DNA from: Alisma plantago-aquatica
Lineage: Eukaryota; Streptophyta; Magnoliopsida; Alismatales; Alismataceae
DNA length: 64,000 nt
NCBI GenBank assembly: GCA_963693085.1
Contig: OY856409.1
Location: forward strand, 523,597,803 to 523,661,802
Direction: 5' to 3'
The position numbers were made by a program, and so were the translations under genes. Positions 25,525-36,152 of this stretch are shown here, one piece after another. The notes beneath the pieces were generated by a model. The model did not search any database. It was not told the DNA's origin and saw nothing but the letters and a program-made list of their open reading frames with translations. Every line of letters begins with the position of its first letter. Within the stretch, counting starts at the first letter, position 1.

Positions 25525-27474
25525 TATAATAGGTATCTGGTTTACCACTTTGTATATAACTTATATTATTTCAATTCTAGGTTGGTATGAACTATAAACT
25601 TGCAATGGAGGTTCTAGAATATAATGTTGTGGCAGCGGGCAAGGTATACAACTTTGGTGGTACATTTCATTGCCAAAAAGTTACTGATGCCATTTGTCGT
25701 GTGTCCATCCATCTTGTGTATGACGGAATGGGGGGGGGGGGAAAACCACTACCTATACCTAATCATGAATATAGTACAGTTGAAGAAGCTGAGGGTGCTA
25801 TGGTGGGTTGGCCTAGACACTTAGTTATCCATGACAAGTTATACCTTAATTCTACCATATTTTTCATATTTGACTGCATATATGAACTCGTGTAATATAA
25901 GTATGTAATTTAATTAACAGGTTTGCAAACCAAAAAGTAAAAATTCTACTAGTCATCCTCCTATGCCTAAGCCATCTTTTATTCCAAAATCTACATTCGA
26001 TGAGTTGGGAAGTAAATGTAAATGTTTGTGTCGATACTTAGCCAACCAAAGCTCTGGATTACAAATGTTGATCAATTTATTAGAAGATGCAACTGGCAGG
26101 AACTTTGACAGTTATATTTTTCTTGATGATATTATAGAGTTGTTCCGGTATGATTGGCTGAATACTTCGATAATAGAAGTATGGATAAGGTAAGGATCTA
26201 TCAATATAGAAAATTCCAATACATATTTTTAGCTTATTTCTATATATGTAAATAATTACAAATGTTTTACAACCATTTATATACCGAGACCACAAACTTT
26301 GATATAAGAAATGTTGGATTATTAATTCCTTCAATCACTAGTCAAGTGGAGACACATATTGAGGATGTGAATGAGTACTTCTCTACTGCATTCAAATATT
26401 TTGCTAGTGAGGGGAAGGAAATTATCCTCATTCTTTTTAACGTCCAGTAAGTATTATTATTTAATATAATTTTAATAATGAATAAAATTATTTATTTTAA
26501 TGTTTGTTTTATTCTTAGTCAGAGCTAGACATTGGGAATTAGTGGTGATTATCCCAAAATTGATGACTCTTTATTATCTTGACCCAATGGGTAAAATAAC
26601 AAGGGGTCACAAACTGAAATTGCCAGCTATGGAGTAAGCATAAATTTAGTCAATGCTTCAACATGATATTTCTATTCAGAATTTCTATTTTACCAACTAT
26701 CGTTTAATTGATAGGGGTATAAATTCTTGTTGTGAAGCTACTGGAGGACAAATACCCACAAAATTAAAGACATTGACTTTGAAAAATGTCAAGGTAGCTA
26801 CTTTGACAACTGCTTAGTCTTATATGTATTAATTTTCAACTCTTATATGTCAACTCTTATAGTCTTATCTCAACTCCTATTTATAATAGTTTATTAACAT
26901 TAAGTATAATTCATTATTTGTAATGTCCTATACAAAATAATGGTTGGGCTTGTGGCTACTATGTAATGAAATATATGCAAGCTATTGTCAAACAAGCATC
27001 ACATGACATTCAGACTATAGATCAAGTAATAATGAATACCATCATAAATTTACAAGTGATTGTAGTCATTTTATAAAATATTAGCATGTGCATTTTCTGT
27101 TACAGATCTTTACAACTCATCCTTACACACGTGAGGACTTAAATGAATTCTGAGAAGAGTGGTCAGATGCTTTTTTAAATGAAGTCAATATAGCATTGGA
27201 TGAAATATGTTAGCTCCATTAATGTATGTGGTTTTAGTCCTCTTTCATATTTACTTTTGTATCTAGCATTTAATATCATCTCAGACTTGCAATCTATCAT
27301 TTTGTAAATTATGATGTGATTATGTGTAACTCAACTGAATATATGAATCATTTTTGTTATGAATGTGTGGTTTGGAATGGTGACGGTTGAGCATCAATGC
27401 TCCCCTCTCCCATATCCTGGTTCTTTTTGTTCTTCTGTTATGTTTCTGTAGAATTTTAAAAAAAATTGTACCCT

Positions 27475-28053
27475 ATAGGGTCGGTTATCTTAAAAACCCA
27501 ACCGTATAGGTATCTCGGCCATGTCGCGTAGAACGGCTGTGTTACGGCGTAAAACGGCAGTGCCACATAGCATGACCATGTTGGGATATAGTATAACGGT
27601 CGTGCCACGTAGCACGGCCGTGTTGGGATATGGTAGCACGACCGTGCCGCGTAGCACGACCATGCTAGAATATCCCAACATGACCGTGCTACGCGGCATG
27701 ACCGTTCTACCATATCCCAACACGGCTGCAGACTCTATTGAGTCAGTTTTCTTCATATAACTATCCTTACAAAGCATCTTTAGGGTCGATTATTAAGAAA
27801 AATCGACCTTATAGGGTCTAGTTATCAGCAAGCTCAATCTATAGACTCTATTGAGTCGATTTTCTTCATATAACCGTCCTTACAGGGCATCTCTAGAGTC
27901 GACTATTAACAAAAACTGACCTTATAGGGTTCAAGTACAGTTTCTTTGCTCGTTTGGGGTTAGTTTTTGACAGCCTTTTGGGTCGGTTTTTATTATATAA
28001 GGTTGGTTTTCTTTGGTTAAAAAAACCGACCCTATAGAGAAATTTTTCTAGTG
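27475..28053 (+). repeat. Subterminal repeats and palindromes, right side of the first CACTA unit
   Basis: GGGTCGGTTATC and related motifs (27478, 27781, 27850, 27896, 27983, 28020) and a cluster of CACGGCCGTG-like palindromes with GGGATATGGTAGCACG (27510-27730) mirror the left side at 11520-12605. The stretch finishes AATTTTTCTAGTG at 28053, which looks like a CACTA terminus although no AAT follows it. Confidence 0.75.
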
Positions 28054-28109
28054 ACAGCAACTTAGGCGTCGGCTGAAAAGTGACACTTTCACTAGTACAT
28101 AACTGACCT

Positions 28110-28570
28110 TTAGTGTCGGTTATTTAAGGCCTTTAGTGTCGGTTTCTAAGTGACACCTATGTGGCCGATGCTAAAAGACCCATCGTTACGCGTCGGTTCA
28201 AAAACTGATGCCAAAACCCTTCGCGCGCCACCGAAAACGTGCCAGCAGGGGACTATAGGCGTCGGTTATTAGGTAAGAAATCGACGGCATATACCTTCAC
28301 GCCACAGAAAGGGCACCATCTGGGCAACTATCAGCGTTGGTTTATTAGTAATAACCGACGCCATATCACCCACTGTCACGGCCGTGCTGGCCAGCACGAC
28401 CGTGGTGTCTGGTATGCTGCCACGACCGTGCTGGCTAGCACGGCCGTGGTGTCTGGCCCGCTGCCACGGCCATGGTTTCTGGCCTAATATAGGCGTCGGT
28501 TATTAGATAAGAAACCGACACTGTAAATATGTGGCGTCGGTTGTATACAAATAACCGACGTCTATTGTTT
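28110..28570. repeat. Subterminal repeats of the second CACTA, with CACGGCCGTG palindromes
   Basis: GTCGGTTATTAGATAAGAAA-type motifs and their complements (AACCGACGCC) recur from 28110 to 28560. At 28375-28475 they are interleaved with CACGGCCGTGCTGG palindromes similar to those in the outer CACTA. Confidence 0.78.
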
Positions 28571-28951
28571 TTTTTTCCTGCAGTCTGCAGACCTGCTGTG
28601 GCTGGTCGCAGGATGAGAAACCTGTTCACTTATGAACTGCAGGTTTTACGACATCCATGATATCAGCCAACAACAGATCACAAACCTGAAAAATTAACAA
28701 CAAAAATATTCACACATAGCAATGCAATCTGCTGCTCCATTTTTTAATTTCACACATTTAAAAACATTCATGTAGCTAGCAATCTGTAGTTCCATTCATT
28801 TTCACATTCACACATGTAGAAACATTCATATAGCTACCAACTGTTTCATTCATTTTCACTCAGACACATGTAGAAACATCCAGACATGTAGAAACATTCA
28901 CACATATATTATAATTTAGAAATTCATTTACAAAATATCATTCTTTAGTCA

Positions 28952-31900
28952 TTATTCGCTATCAACATCCCAATTATATATTAAAACCCCCACTATTTGT
29001 ATGGTTGTTGCCCATTCTTCTCTTACTTCATTAAATTCTCCCATCGTATAGGGAGCATGTACATCTGGTAAGGCGTTTCCTATAGTGTGTTCAGTTTTAA
29101 ACACCTACAAAGAGAATGATGTATATATATAATTAATGAGCTATAAATAAGATTGATATATTTCATATTATCTAATGAGACTATATAATACCTCATCAAT
29201 ACAATCGATGTCCATTGTGGTATATTTGATAATCATGTTCATAAATCGCATCACATAGTATGCACATGCCCATCTGTTGTCTTGTATAGCACACTACAAA
29301 TTGAAACATACAAAATATTAAAAAATACAACTAATTAAGTATAAATAATATATACATTGCAGTCGGGAACTTACTTCCACGTTCTTCCAAATTATTTGCT
29401 GGTTCTTTTTCTTGGGGACATTTCCTCCCGCCTTTTTGAACTCATCAAAACCCCTACATGTTAATGTAACACAGTACATTACATAATTAAATAGTAATGT
29501 AATAACATATGTTAACAGATATGAAAATGAAATATTTCTCACCGGAATAATGCCATTTTCATTTTGTGTCCATATCTTGAATTCAATTTACTCCCCTTAG
29601 GATCTAGATAATAGACAGTGAACGTCTCGGGGACAATAACAAGTAACTCCCAATGCATACCACTAGAGGTAAAAAAATGAAAGATTAATAACTCAAAATC
29701 CACAATAAAAATGTAATTTTTTAAGTCCAAATTATAATAAGCAAAGTAAACTTACTCTAAATTGAATGGAGCTATTATCACCGTCTTCTTATTTTGAGAA
29801 AAATTTGTAAAAGCCTCACAACAGTATTGTTGAACAGACGTAGGGTCTTTAGCTACTAGACTAATCAAAGATGGAATCAAAAATCCTACATGTTCGAATG
29901 CAAAATCTGCACATATCTTGTCTAACTAGCTGCAAAACATGTATTAATTGTGCATGCATTAATAAATAAGAAACCATATCACCAGATCCTACATAAGGTA
30001 TATGAATGTATAAAGAAGATCTCACCTTATCCATAGCTCTATCACAAATGTATTTAGCCAATCATATCGAAACAACTCCAAAATATCTTGTATAAATAGT
30101 TTGCTTTCGTATGATTGACCTACAACATCTGAATCTAAAGAAACAAGTATAGGGTAATTTATATCATGTTCCCCTAACCATATTGCCATACCCCTACAGT
30201 TAGGACCTAACGGGACAGGTTGGTCCTGTGAAACCCAACTGGGTAATGTAGGAGGTGGAAGTGGAGGCCTAGATGTTGTGGGTGTCTTCTTTTTAACTTA
30301 TATATATATAATTTCAGATCAACTGACATCATTTACACACACTAACAATTGAACGTAATGTAAATTTACCATACCGTTTCAGTAAAGACGACATCCGCTT
30401 TTAGCCACAATATCACTCTGCCTTCTGCCTCACCAAGTGTTTCACAATCTGGGTGGGCATATGGCAATGGAAGATCCATCCACTGGGAGAATATATGTAT
30501 CGGGCTCACATGAATCCAACCAGCTGGTAATGAAGACCCGTGAAACATTTCCCCTAGTAGGGATGGGTAAGCTGACGCTCTGCAATGACATATTCTTCAC
30601 TTTTTAGACGACATGTCTTCAACCCCTACAAATTTTTGTGTAAAGAATGTTATATACATATATACATTTCATCTTTTTTTGAAACGACTACAATTTCATA
30701 TATACATATCATCTTGAATTAAAAAACTAGTTACTATGTCATAAAAATACTTACATCGGATGTGCTAGGTGGTGGGTCTACAAGATTACTCCCAACCTCT
30801 GCAGTAGGAGTAGAGCCTGTAGTAGGAGCTATAGGTAATGTCTGGTAAGTGGCAGTCTGAGATGCCTGCCACCTTTTCATTGCTTCTTCGAGTTTTCTAT
30901 CAAATAGATTATCTACCTATACATGGATAAAAGAAACGTTAGCTTCTAATTATTGAATTCTCTTTTACGGTAACATTATAAAGAAAGAATATGTTACCTC
31001 TTCTTGTGAAAGTCCCACTTTTGAGACATGTTTGCGCTGAGATTGTCCAAAAAAATCTTTGATGCCCACACCAGCGCCTGCAGCCCTAACACGTCCAGGA
31101 TGCTCTGGGTTACCCAGAGCAACTGTCAATTCATCCCTTGTGCCCTCAGGGATGAACTTGCCTTGTTTCCTCAGCTCGTGCAGCTCCCGCTAATCGCTAA
31201 AAAAAATTTGTAATTAAGTAAACACCACAAATAATCAATATTCGAACGATTGCTGTAAGAGTTGTATTTTACCATTTTTGCAGCTGCCTCAGCAGTTGCG
31301 GGCTTCGTTATTTCTCCCTTCTTATTTTGCCTCCCAGCTATCCAAACATCATGATGAGGCAGAGGTGTGCTACCTATAGTTGATGACTCCTGAGTAGCAA
31401 CAGACTGAGCACTAGCCTCAGACTGTAGTCTTTAGCGAATGCCTGCATACCCCTTTGGACCCATTGTGTGGTCATGCACATTCAATGCACGCCTTGATTT
31501 TTGTGCCTCACTGAGGGCCTAGTTAGTATGCACATTAATGATTTAGTTAGTAACACTAAATCCATTAATTAATGAGATTGGGACTGACGCCTAATACCTT
31601 GAATTCATCAGTTTGTCTTGAAGCAACAAACGCGTCCCATTCTTCTTTGTCCAGGAAGTTCCACTGTTCAGTGGTTGTCTTCTTCCTCTTGTCAGCTTCT
31701 TTTATGTATTCTCGGGTGAGATTTGTCCTATAGTTCCTTAGGACTCTCCCACAACATTGCATCACGCATTTATGATGCAGCTTTTCATCCAATTCAAATA
31801 TACTCTGCAAAATAGAATTGCTATTAACTAGTATCCAAAAAATTAGTAATCTACAAAATAGAATTGAAAATTAATAATAACTCACGCATAAATCCTTCCA

Positions 31901-32336
31901 TATTACGTATTTCTTCTCCTTAGAAACTTTATGCCAAGAATCTATCTTACAACCGCAATGGCTACGAGTAACATACCCAAGATATGAAACAAACAAATTG
32001 CAATTCACACCAGATGCATTTCCTGCATTATCAAAATCCACAATAAGTTTGGGTCCATTTCCCTTTTGCGCTATTAACTTCTTCATCATAGTGATGCCCC
32101 TTCTCCTGTCAACTTTTTGGTGTTGCTGATCAAGTGCCTCAAGTGCTTCAGATGGTACATGTGCATCATCAACCTAAAATTTGACAAAATAAACACATTT
32201 ACAAGATATAACTATAAATGGACATATAGATATAAATATATGATATATTTTTAAAACTTACATTGTGAGGCGGCGCATTGATGTAGTCACCCTCACGGTA
32301 ATCATCAGCACGGTCATCAGGAGAATGCTCAGCCAT
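28952..32336 (-). CDS. Second CACTA gene: Transposase_24 plus Ulp1 protease
   Basis: The protein starts MAEHSPDDRADD (ATG at 32336-32334). Exons follow on the minus strand: VDDAHVPSEALEALDQQ with GPKLIVDFDNAGNASG and DSWHKV (about 32175-31885), CGRVLRNYRTNLTREYIKEA (about 31808-31600, Transposase_24 core), AQKSRRALNVHDH (about 31520-31275), LTVALGNPEHPGRVRAAG (about 31190-31000), RKLEEAMKRWQAS (about 30915-30755), the exon at about 30630-30370, then about 30300-30035. The Ulp1 part has HWELLVIVPE with YYLDPKG (29680-29560) and RWACAYYVMRFM (about 29275). The end is WDVDSE followed by TAA. Most exons are open, and one stop (GYAGIR then TAG, about 31435) was seen. It parallels the second gene of the outer CACTA. 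Exon edges are approximate and function is inferred from the family. Confidence 0.75.
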
Positions 32337-32341
32337 CTGAA

Positions 32342-32455
32342 AATTCACATTCACATTGTAAAGTAATTCACATTGTAAAGTTCACATTGTAAAATAATTC
32401 AAATTGTAAAGTAATGCAAATTGTAAAGTTCACATTCACATTGTAAAGTTCACAT
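32342..32455. repeat. Short tandem repeat of TTCACATTGTAAAG
   Basis: About six imperfect copies lie just upstream of the second-gene start, with a further copy at 32750-32770. This is probably leader or intergenic sequence between the two CACTA genes. Confidence 0.7.
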
Positions 32456-32534
32456 CAGGAGATACTCAGTTTTGAACAACATATTAAATTTTTAGAATTT
32501 TTGGAAGACGTTTTGTATCACAACAGAGCCTTGA

Positions 32535-32568
32535 TCGGTCGAGTTCTGAGAGGGACAAACTCGACCGA
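32535..32568. terminator. Hairpin between the TNP2 remnant and the second gene
   Basis: TCGGTCGAGTT (32535-32545) and its perfect complement AACTCGACCGA (32558-32568) form an 11-bp stem with a 12-nt loop, followed by a T-run. It may help end the upstream transcript, but this is only a structural guess. Confidence 0.3.
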
Positions 32569-32812
32569 CCAGATTTTTTTGGAAAACTAAAAAAGACTGA
32601 AAAATGTTTATAATTAATTATTCCAAGCACCTTAATGAGTATATAGGACTCTATTATAAATTATGTATAGATTATAAATCTTTACTAGGTTTATTTGCTT
32701 TACTAGATTATAAATTTTGTATAGATTAATCGCCTTTTTTGAGAAGTTCACATTCACATTGTAAAGTTCACATATTCAGAAAAATAAAACATATAAAAAT
32801 ATAAACATGCCT

Positions 32813-34016
32813 CTAATATTGCGATTTTTTATCAATTAACAATCCTTCATTGTGATCTCCGCACACATACAAGTCATCATTAGCTTCAATATTTGCTGGT
32901 GTTGGCAACCCAACTGAGAATGGAAGATTTTTTATCAATTACGTACTTATTTTTCATACACAGCCAGGGAGGAAGATTGTATATAACAAGCATGACTGGC
33001 CAAGTGCTATGTTGGCTGCTCAATGTCCCGTACGGATTCATCCCATCTGTACAAAGCCCAAGTCTTAGATTCCTGACTTCTTCACCAAATTCAGGGTACA
33101 ATAGATCAATCTTCTTCCACTATGGGGAATCAGACACATGTCGTAGGATCCCATCATTATTTTTCTTAACATCTGCATGCCACCTCAAATTCTTCGCATC
33201 TATCGGATTGGCAAACAAGCGTTGAAACCGTGATATTATATGTAGATACCACATCACCTTGGCAGGAGAACTAGTTTTGGACTCCCCCGAAGTCGTCAAT
33301 TTATACCGTGACACACCACATTTTGGACAATCTTTCAAATCCGCATAGTCCTTTTGAAATAATACACAATCATTCGGGCATGCGTGTATCTTCTTGGCAT
33401 CCATTTCCATTGGGCACAACAATTTCTTTACCTGGTATGTTGAGATTGGCAGCTCGTTTCCTTCAGGAAGCATTTCTTTCAACAAAGACAACAATGACAT
33501 GAAGCTTTGGTCGCTCCATCTATTGTTAGCTTTCAGATTATACAATCTCAACACAGCGCTAAGCTTCGTAAACTTAGTACAACCTATGTATAACGGTATC
33601 TCAGCATCATGCACAATGTTTCTAAAAATGAGAGGTGGATCGGTGTGCTCTACCCCACAACTATCCAGCATCGCATCAACGATGTCTACTGGAACTGGTT
33701 CATTCACATCTACGTCATCGTAGGCAATTTCTTCTTCCACACAAGCACTGCTATCGACATCCACTGGTTTTGGGTTTGAAATCTCTCCATGCCAGTGCCA
33801 TTATGTATAGCCTTGTATAATCCCATTGCACATGACATGACTTTTGATTTCGTCACCAGTGCTGACTTTCAAGTTGTTACCGCAATGCCTACATGGACAG
33901 TAGAACCTATCTCCAAGTTGTTTCCTATGTTCCTTGACAAATCTAATAAACTGGTCAAGACCAGAAATAAACTCTAGGGTGCAGTGATTGCGAATGGACA
34001 TCCATGATCTATGCAT
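32813..34016 (-). pseudogene. TNP2 transposase with a large internal deletion
   Basis: It starts MHRSWMSIRNHC, closely like the TNP2 of the outer CACTA, and continues through CPCRHCGNN and CPNDCVLFQ to PPWLCMKNKYV (about 32945). It then jumps to the last residues of TNP2: in another frame FSVGLPTPANIE and DDLYVCGDHNEGLLIDKK lead to a stop at 32813. Roughly the last two thirds (rest of Transposase_21, DUF4218, most of DUF4216) are gone. In-frame stops also occur at about 33801 and 33118. The 16-bp string GATTTTTTATCAATTA occurs at the junction (32926-32941) and in the gene end (32823-32838), so the join carries filler copied from nearby. It cannot be an active transposase. Confidence 0.85.
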
Positions 34017-34114
34017 TCTATGATCAAAGAGAAATCAAATATACATTACAACAAGATTAGGGTCTAGGGTTAAAAAATACATGTGATGTCATTCTTATAT
34101 ATAATAAATGTGTA

Positions 34115-34360
34115 ACACCTATCCCATTCTTGAAAACCTAATCTCACTAGTAAGTGTATAATGTGTATTGGGTTTTCAAGAAAATTTTGGCATCATTTTC
34201 CCATTTGTTCTCTAAGTACGATTTTCAAGAAAATTTCGGCAGCATTCCCCATTTTTCTCTAAGTATATGTACTTAGAGAACAACAGGAAAATGTTGCCGA
34301 AATTTTCTCAAAAACCTAATACACATTATACACTTACATCCTAAGCGAGATCAGGTGTTC
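34115..34360 (-). other. Long inverted repeat (hairpin) upstream of the second TNP2
   Basis: Arms of about 95-100 bp carry TAAGTGTATAATGTGTATT, GGGTTTTCAAGAAAATTTT and CTCTAAGTAC, with their complements on the other side (AAATTTTCTCAAAAACC, CATTATACACTTA). It resembles the hairpin at 13084-13352 in sequence and in its distance of about 100 bp from the TNP2 start. Confidence 0.72.
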
Positions 34361-35070
34361 AAGAACAAACCCAAACCGGGGACTATCCAAGATTTACTCC
34401 TAATGAGTAATCTTGGACGGGTTTCTAGGCCAAAAAATACATGTGTTGTCATTCTTATACCTAAAATCCTAGTTCTTCAAGTTAGGGTGACTATTGATGT
34501 CTTTAAAAGCATGATTGGCAATTTAAGGAAAAGTTCATCATTTACATTCCAAGCATGTCACATGTGTGCATTACAGTTCATCATTAAGCAAGAAGGGTGA
34601 TTAGGATTCTCAATATATTCAACAATGAAACAAGTTACCAATTTCATAGTTAGGACGGTAAAGATACCCTAATTAAGATCTAGATCTAATGGTTCATAAT
34701 GAGCTTGTGATAAAGTTACATCACTATAAAGTTACATCACTAGATGATTATATAATTTCAAAAGTAGTACACAAATAAATTCAAATGATTAGATAACTAA
34801 ATAAAAATAGTAGACAAAAAAATACAAATAAGTAGATGAATAAATACAAATCTATTGATAAACTCATATAAATCAGTAGATGATGATCAAATAATTGTTG
34901 AATCAGTACATAAATAAATACAAACATTAGATGAATACATACAGATCAATTGAAAAATATAGTTAAATCAGTTGATAAATAAATTTCATTAAGTAGATGA
35001 TTAAATCATAACAAAATCAGTACATAAATAAACACAAATAAGTAAATAACTTAAAAAAAAATAAAAAAAA
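34361..35070. other. AT-rich non-coding part of the second CACTA
   Basis: I see no gene here. From 34740 to 35045 the sequence is a loose series of AAATAAATACAAAT and AGTAGATGA units, a degenerate repeat. Confidence 0.6.
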
Positions 35071-35079
35071 TGTCCAGCA

Positions 35080-35458
35080 GCAGCCTAGGCGTGCCTTGGC
35101 ACCGCCCAAGAAGCCACCGGAGCAAAGGAAGAAGGAAGAAGGCAGGGCGGGCATACCTTGAGGGCAGAGGAGAGCAGCGGTTGGAGCAAGACCTAGCAGC
35201 AGTGGGCATCCGACGTCGGCGGCGAGGAGAGGAGAGGAGCGGCGACGAGGGCGGCGAGGAGAGGACAGCAGCCACTGACGGGGGCGGCAGCGAGGAGAGG
35301 AGAGGCACCGACGAGGAGCGGCGGCGGAAGGGAGAGCAGCAGGAGCGGCGGCGGAAGGGAGAGCAGCAGGAGCGGCGGCGAGGGCGTCGACCAGGAGTGT
35401 TGGCGGCGCAGGGGAGCAACGGCGGCCAGGGCAACGACGGCGGGGAGCAGAATTGCTA
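35080..35458 (-). other. GC-rich leader of the second CACTA
   Basis: GGCGGCGAGGAGAGGAG-type sequence and a GAGCAGCAGGAGCGGCGGCG duplication (35333-35378) contrast with the AT-rich surroundings. Read on the minus strand it lies upstream of TNP2, just inside the subterminal repeats, as does 12075-12200 in the outer CACTA. ORFs of about 128 codons exist on both strands but have only low-complexity Arg/Ser/Pro content. Confidence 0.5.
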
Positions 35459-35524
35459 GACCTAGCAGAGTCGCAATAAAACAGAGAAATGGGGAAAAGA
35501 TCTGTTTCGCAGGGCTATTAACTG

Positions 35525-36104
35525 TACCATAGGCATCGGTTATTCAAATAAACCGACACATAAAATTAATAGTGTCGGTTCTCCACAAAAACCGACACAT
35601 ATTCTCAACTATAGTCATCGGTTGTAACTACAAAACATCCGACGTCTAAATACATATGCCAATTAAAAAAATTGTTCTTGATTAATGACCATAGTCGTCG
35701 GTGTCTTCTGACAACCGACGCTTAAAGGGTGTGAAAAATTCCCCGCGGATAGCGCGGGAAAACTCATAAGCGTCGGTCATTGTGGTTAAACCGACAACCA
35801 AAATGTGCCCATTTTCTGTCTCGCGAATAACCTTTAGTCGTCAGTTTATTATTTATCAACCGACGCCATATGTTAAATTTTGGAGGTAATTTTTTTTTCT
35901 AGAAATTTTGGATTTGGCGGTTAATTTTAGGCATCGGTTTTTTATTAAGTAACCGACAATGAATAGAAGCGGTACCCGTGTCTGGGCGTCCTTCATAGAT
36001 TGGATGTCGGTTTATGTTATCAACCGACACTGTATAGTTTCAGTGTTGGTTTATTTATACAACCGACACTTGTAAAAGTGACTTTATAAGCCATTTCTGT
36101 AGTA
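35525..36104. repeat. Subterminal repeats, other end of the second CACTA
   Basis: At least ten GTCGGTT or AACCGAC motifs, often paired as short inverted repeats around TTATC or AATAA spacers, run to the terminus GCCATTTCTGTAGTA. Confidence 0.78.
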
Positions 36105-36152
36105 TTGTATAGGCTTAAAAAACTGACTATATAGACCATTAATGTACTAGTG
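36105..36152 (+). repeat. Right terminus of the outer CACTA
   Basis: The segment AAAAAACTGACTATATAG followed by CCATTAATGTACTAGTG carries a subterminal motif of the outer type and the terminal inverted repeat. The AAT duplication follows directly at 36153-36155. Confidence 0.85.

Larger units (their letters stand above)
16987..27213 (+). pseudogene. CACTA second gene: Transposase_24 (TNPA-like) plus Ulp1 protease, interrupted and decayed
   Basis: Exons follow TNP2 on the same strand. Exon 1 starts MESEDEHSQHEHHEDG and has a stop after PTLMRRL. The following pieces encode SAFKHYVGATTHSKVP, then HKKKVLQRCGLRWRAFKTYL (17386-17587), typical of plant Transposase_24. Next come AQKERRAKNVHDHHLGPGGY (about 17670-17937, two stops) and IALGTKEHHGRVRG (18036-18400). 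After a 7 kb insertion in the next intron, coding resumes at VGMNYKLAMEVLEY (25583), then about 25921-26190, 26270-26450, HWELVVIIPK with YYLDP (about 26527) and NNGWACGYYVMKYM (about 26937). The last two supply the His, Asp and Cys of a Ulp1-type cysteine protease. A late stop (about 27151) precedes the natural end. The role is presumed to be subterminal DNA binding plus a SUMO-protease-like domain. Confidence 0.82.
28090..36104 (-). mobile_element. Second CACTA element, about 8.0 kb, limits approximate
   Basis: The left end CACTAGTACATAACTGACC leads into GTGTCGGTT motifs. The right end in reverse complement reads TACTACAGAAATGGC, a first-base variant of the usual CACTACA start, and leads into GTGTCGGTTG motifs. 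Both sides carry GTCGGTT and AACCGACG subterminal repeats distinct from the GGGTCGG type of the outer CACTA. Genes run on the minus strand: an internally deleted TNP2 (32813-34016) then a Transposase_24-Ulp1 gene (28952-32336). A possible target duplication is TTT (28087-28089) against TTG (36105-36107), not exact, so the limits are tentative. Confidence 0.68.
11511..36152 (+). mobile_element. Outer CACTA (En/Spm) transposon, 24.6 kb with nested insertions
   Basis: The left end is CACTACTACATTTTTGG. The right end in reverse complement is CACTAGTACATTAATGG, so the imperfect terminal inverted repeat shares CACTA-TACATT--TGG. The flanking 3-bp duplication is AAT, the normal size for CACTA elements. 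The unoccupied LTR at about 3887 reads straight across the site, which proves the insertion. The content on the plus strand is the CACTA order: subterminal repeats, TNP2 transposase, then a TNPA/Transposase_24-Ulp1 gene. A 7 kb TIR element and a second CACTA have inflated it. An internal CTAGTG terminus at 28053 could mark another CACTA end, so the internal history is uncertain although the outer limits are firm. Confidence 0.88.

Noticed and set aside
11511..28053. A stand-alone CACTA of 16.5 kb ending at 28053
   Set aside because: The 3 bp after 28053 are ACA, not AAT, and the LTR homology resumes only at 36153, so 36152 is the supported outer end.
35051..35459. ORFs of about 128 codons on both strands in GC-rich DNA
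   Set aside because: Arg/Gly/Glu or Ser/Pro low-complexity products from a purine-rich strand, no domain, and the position matches a transposon leader.
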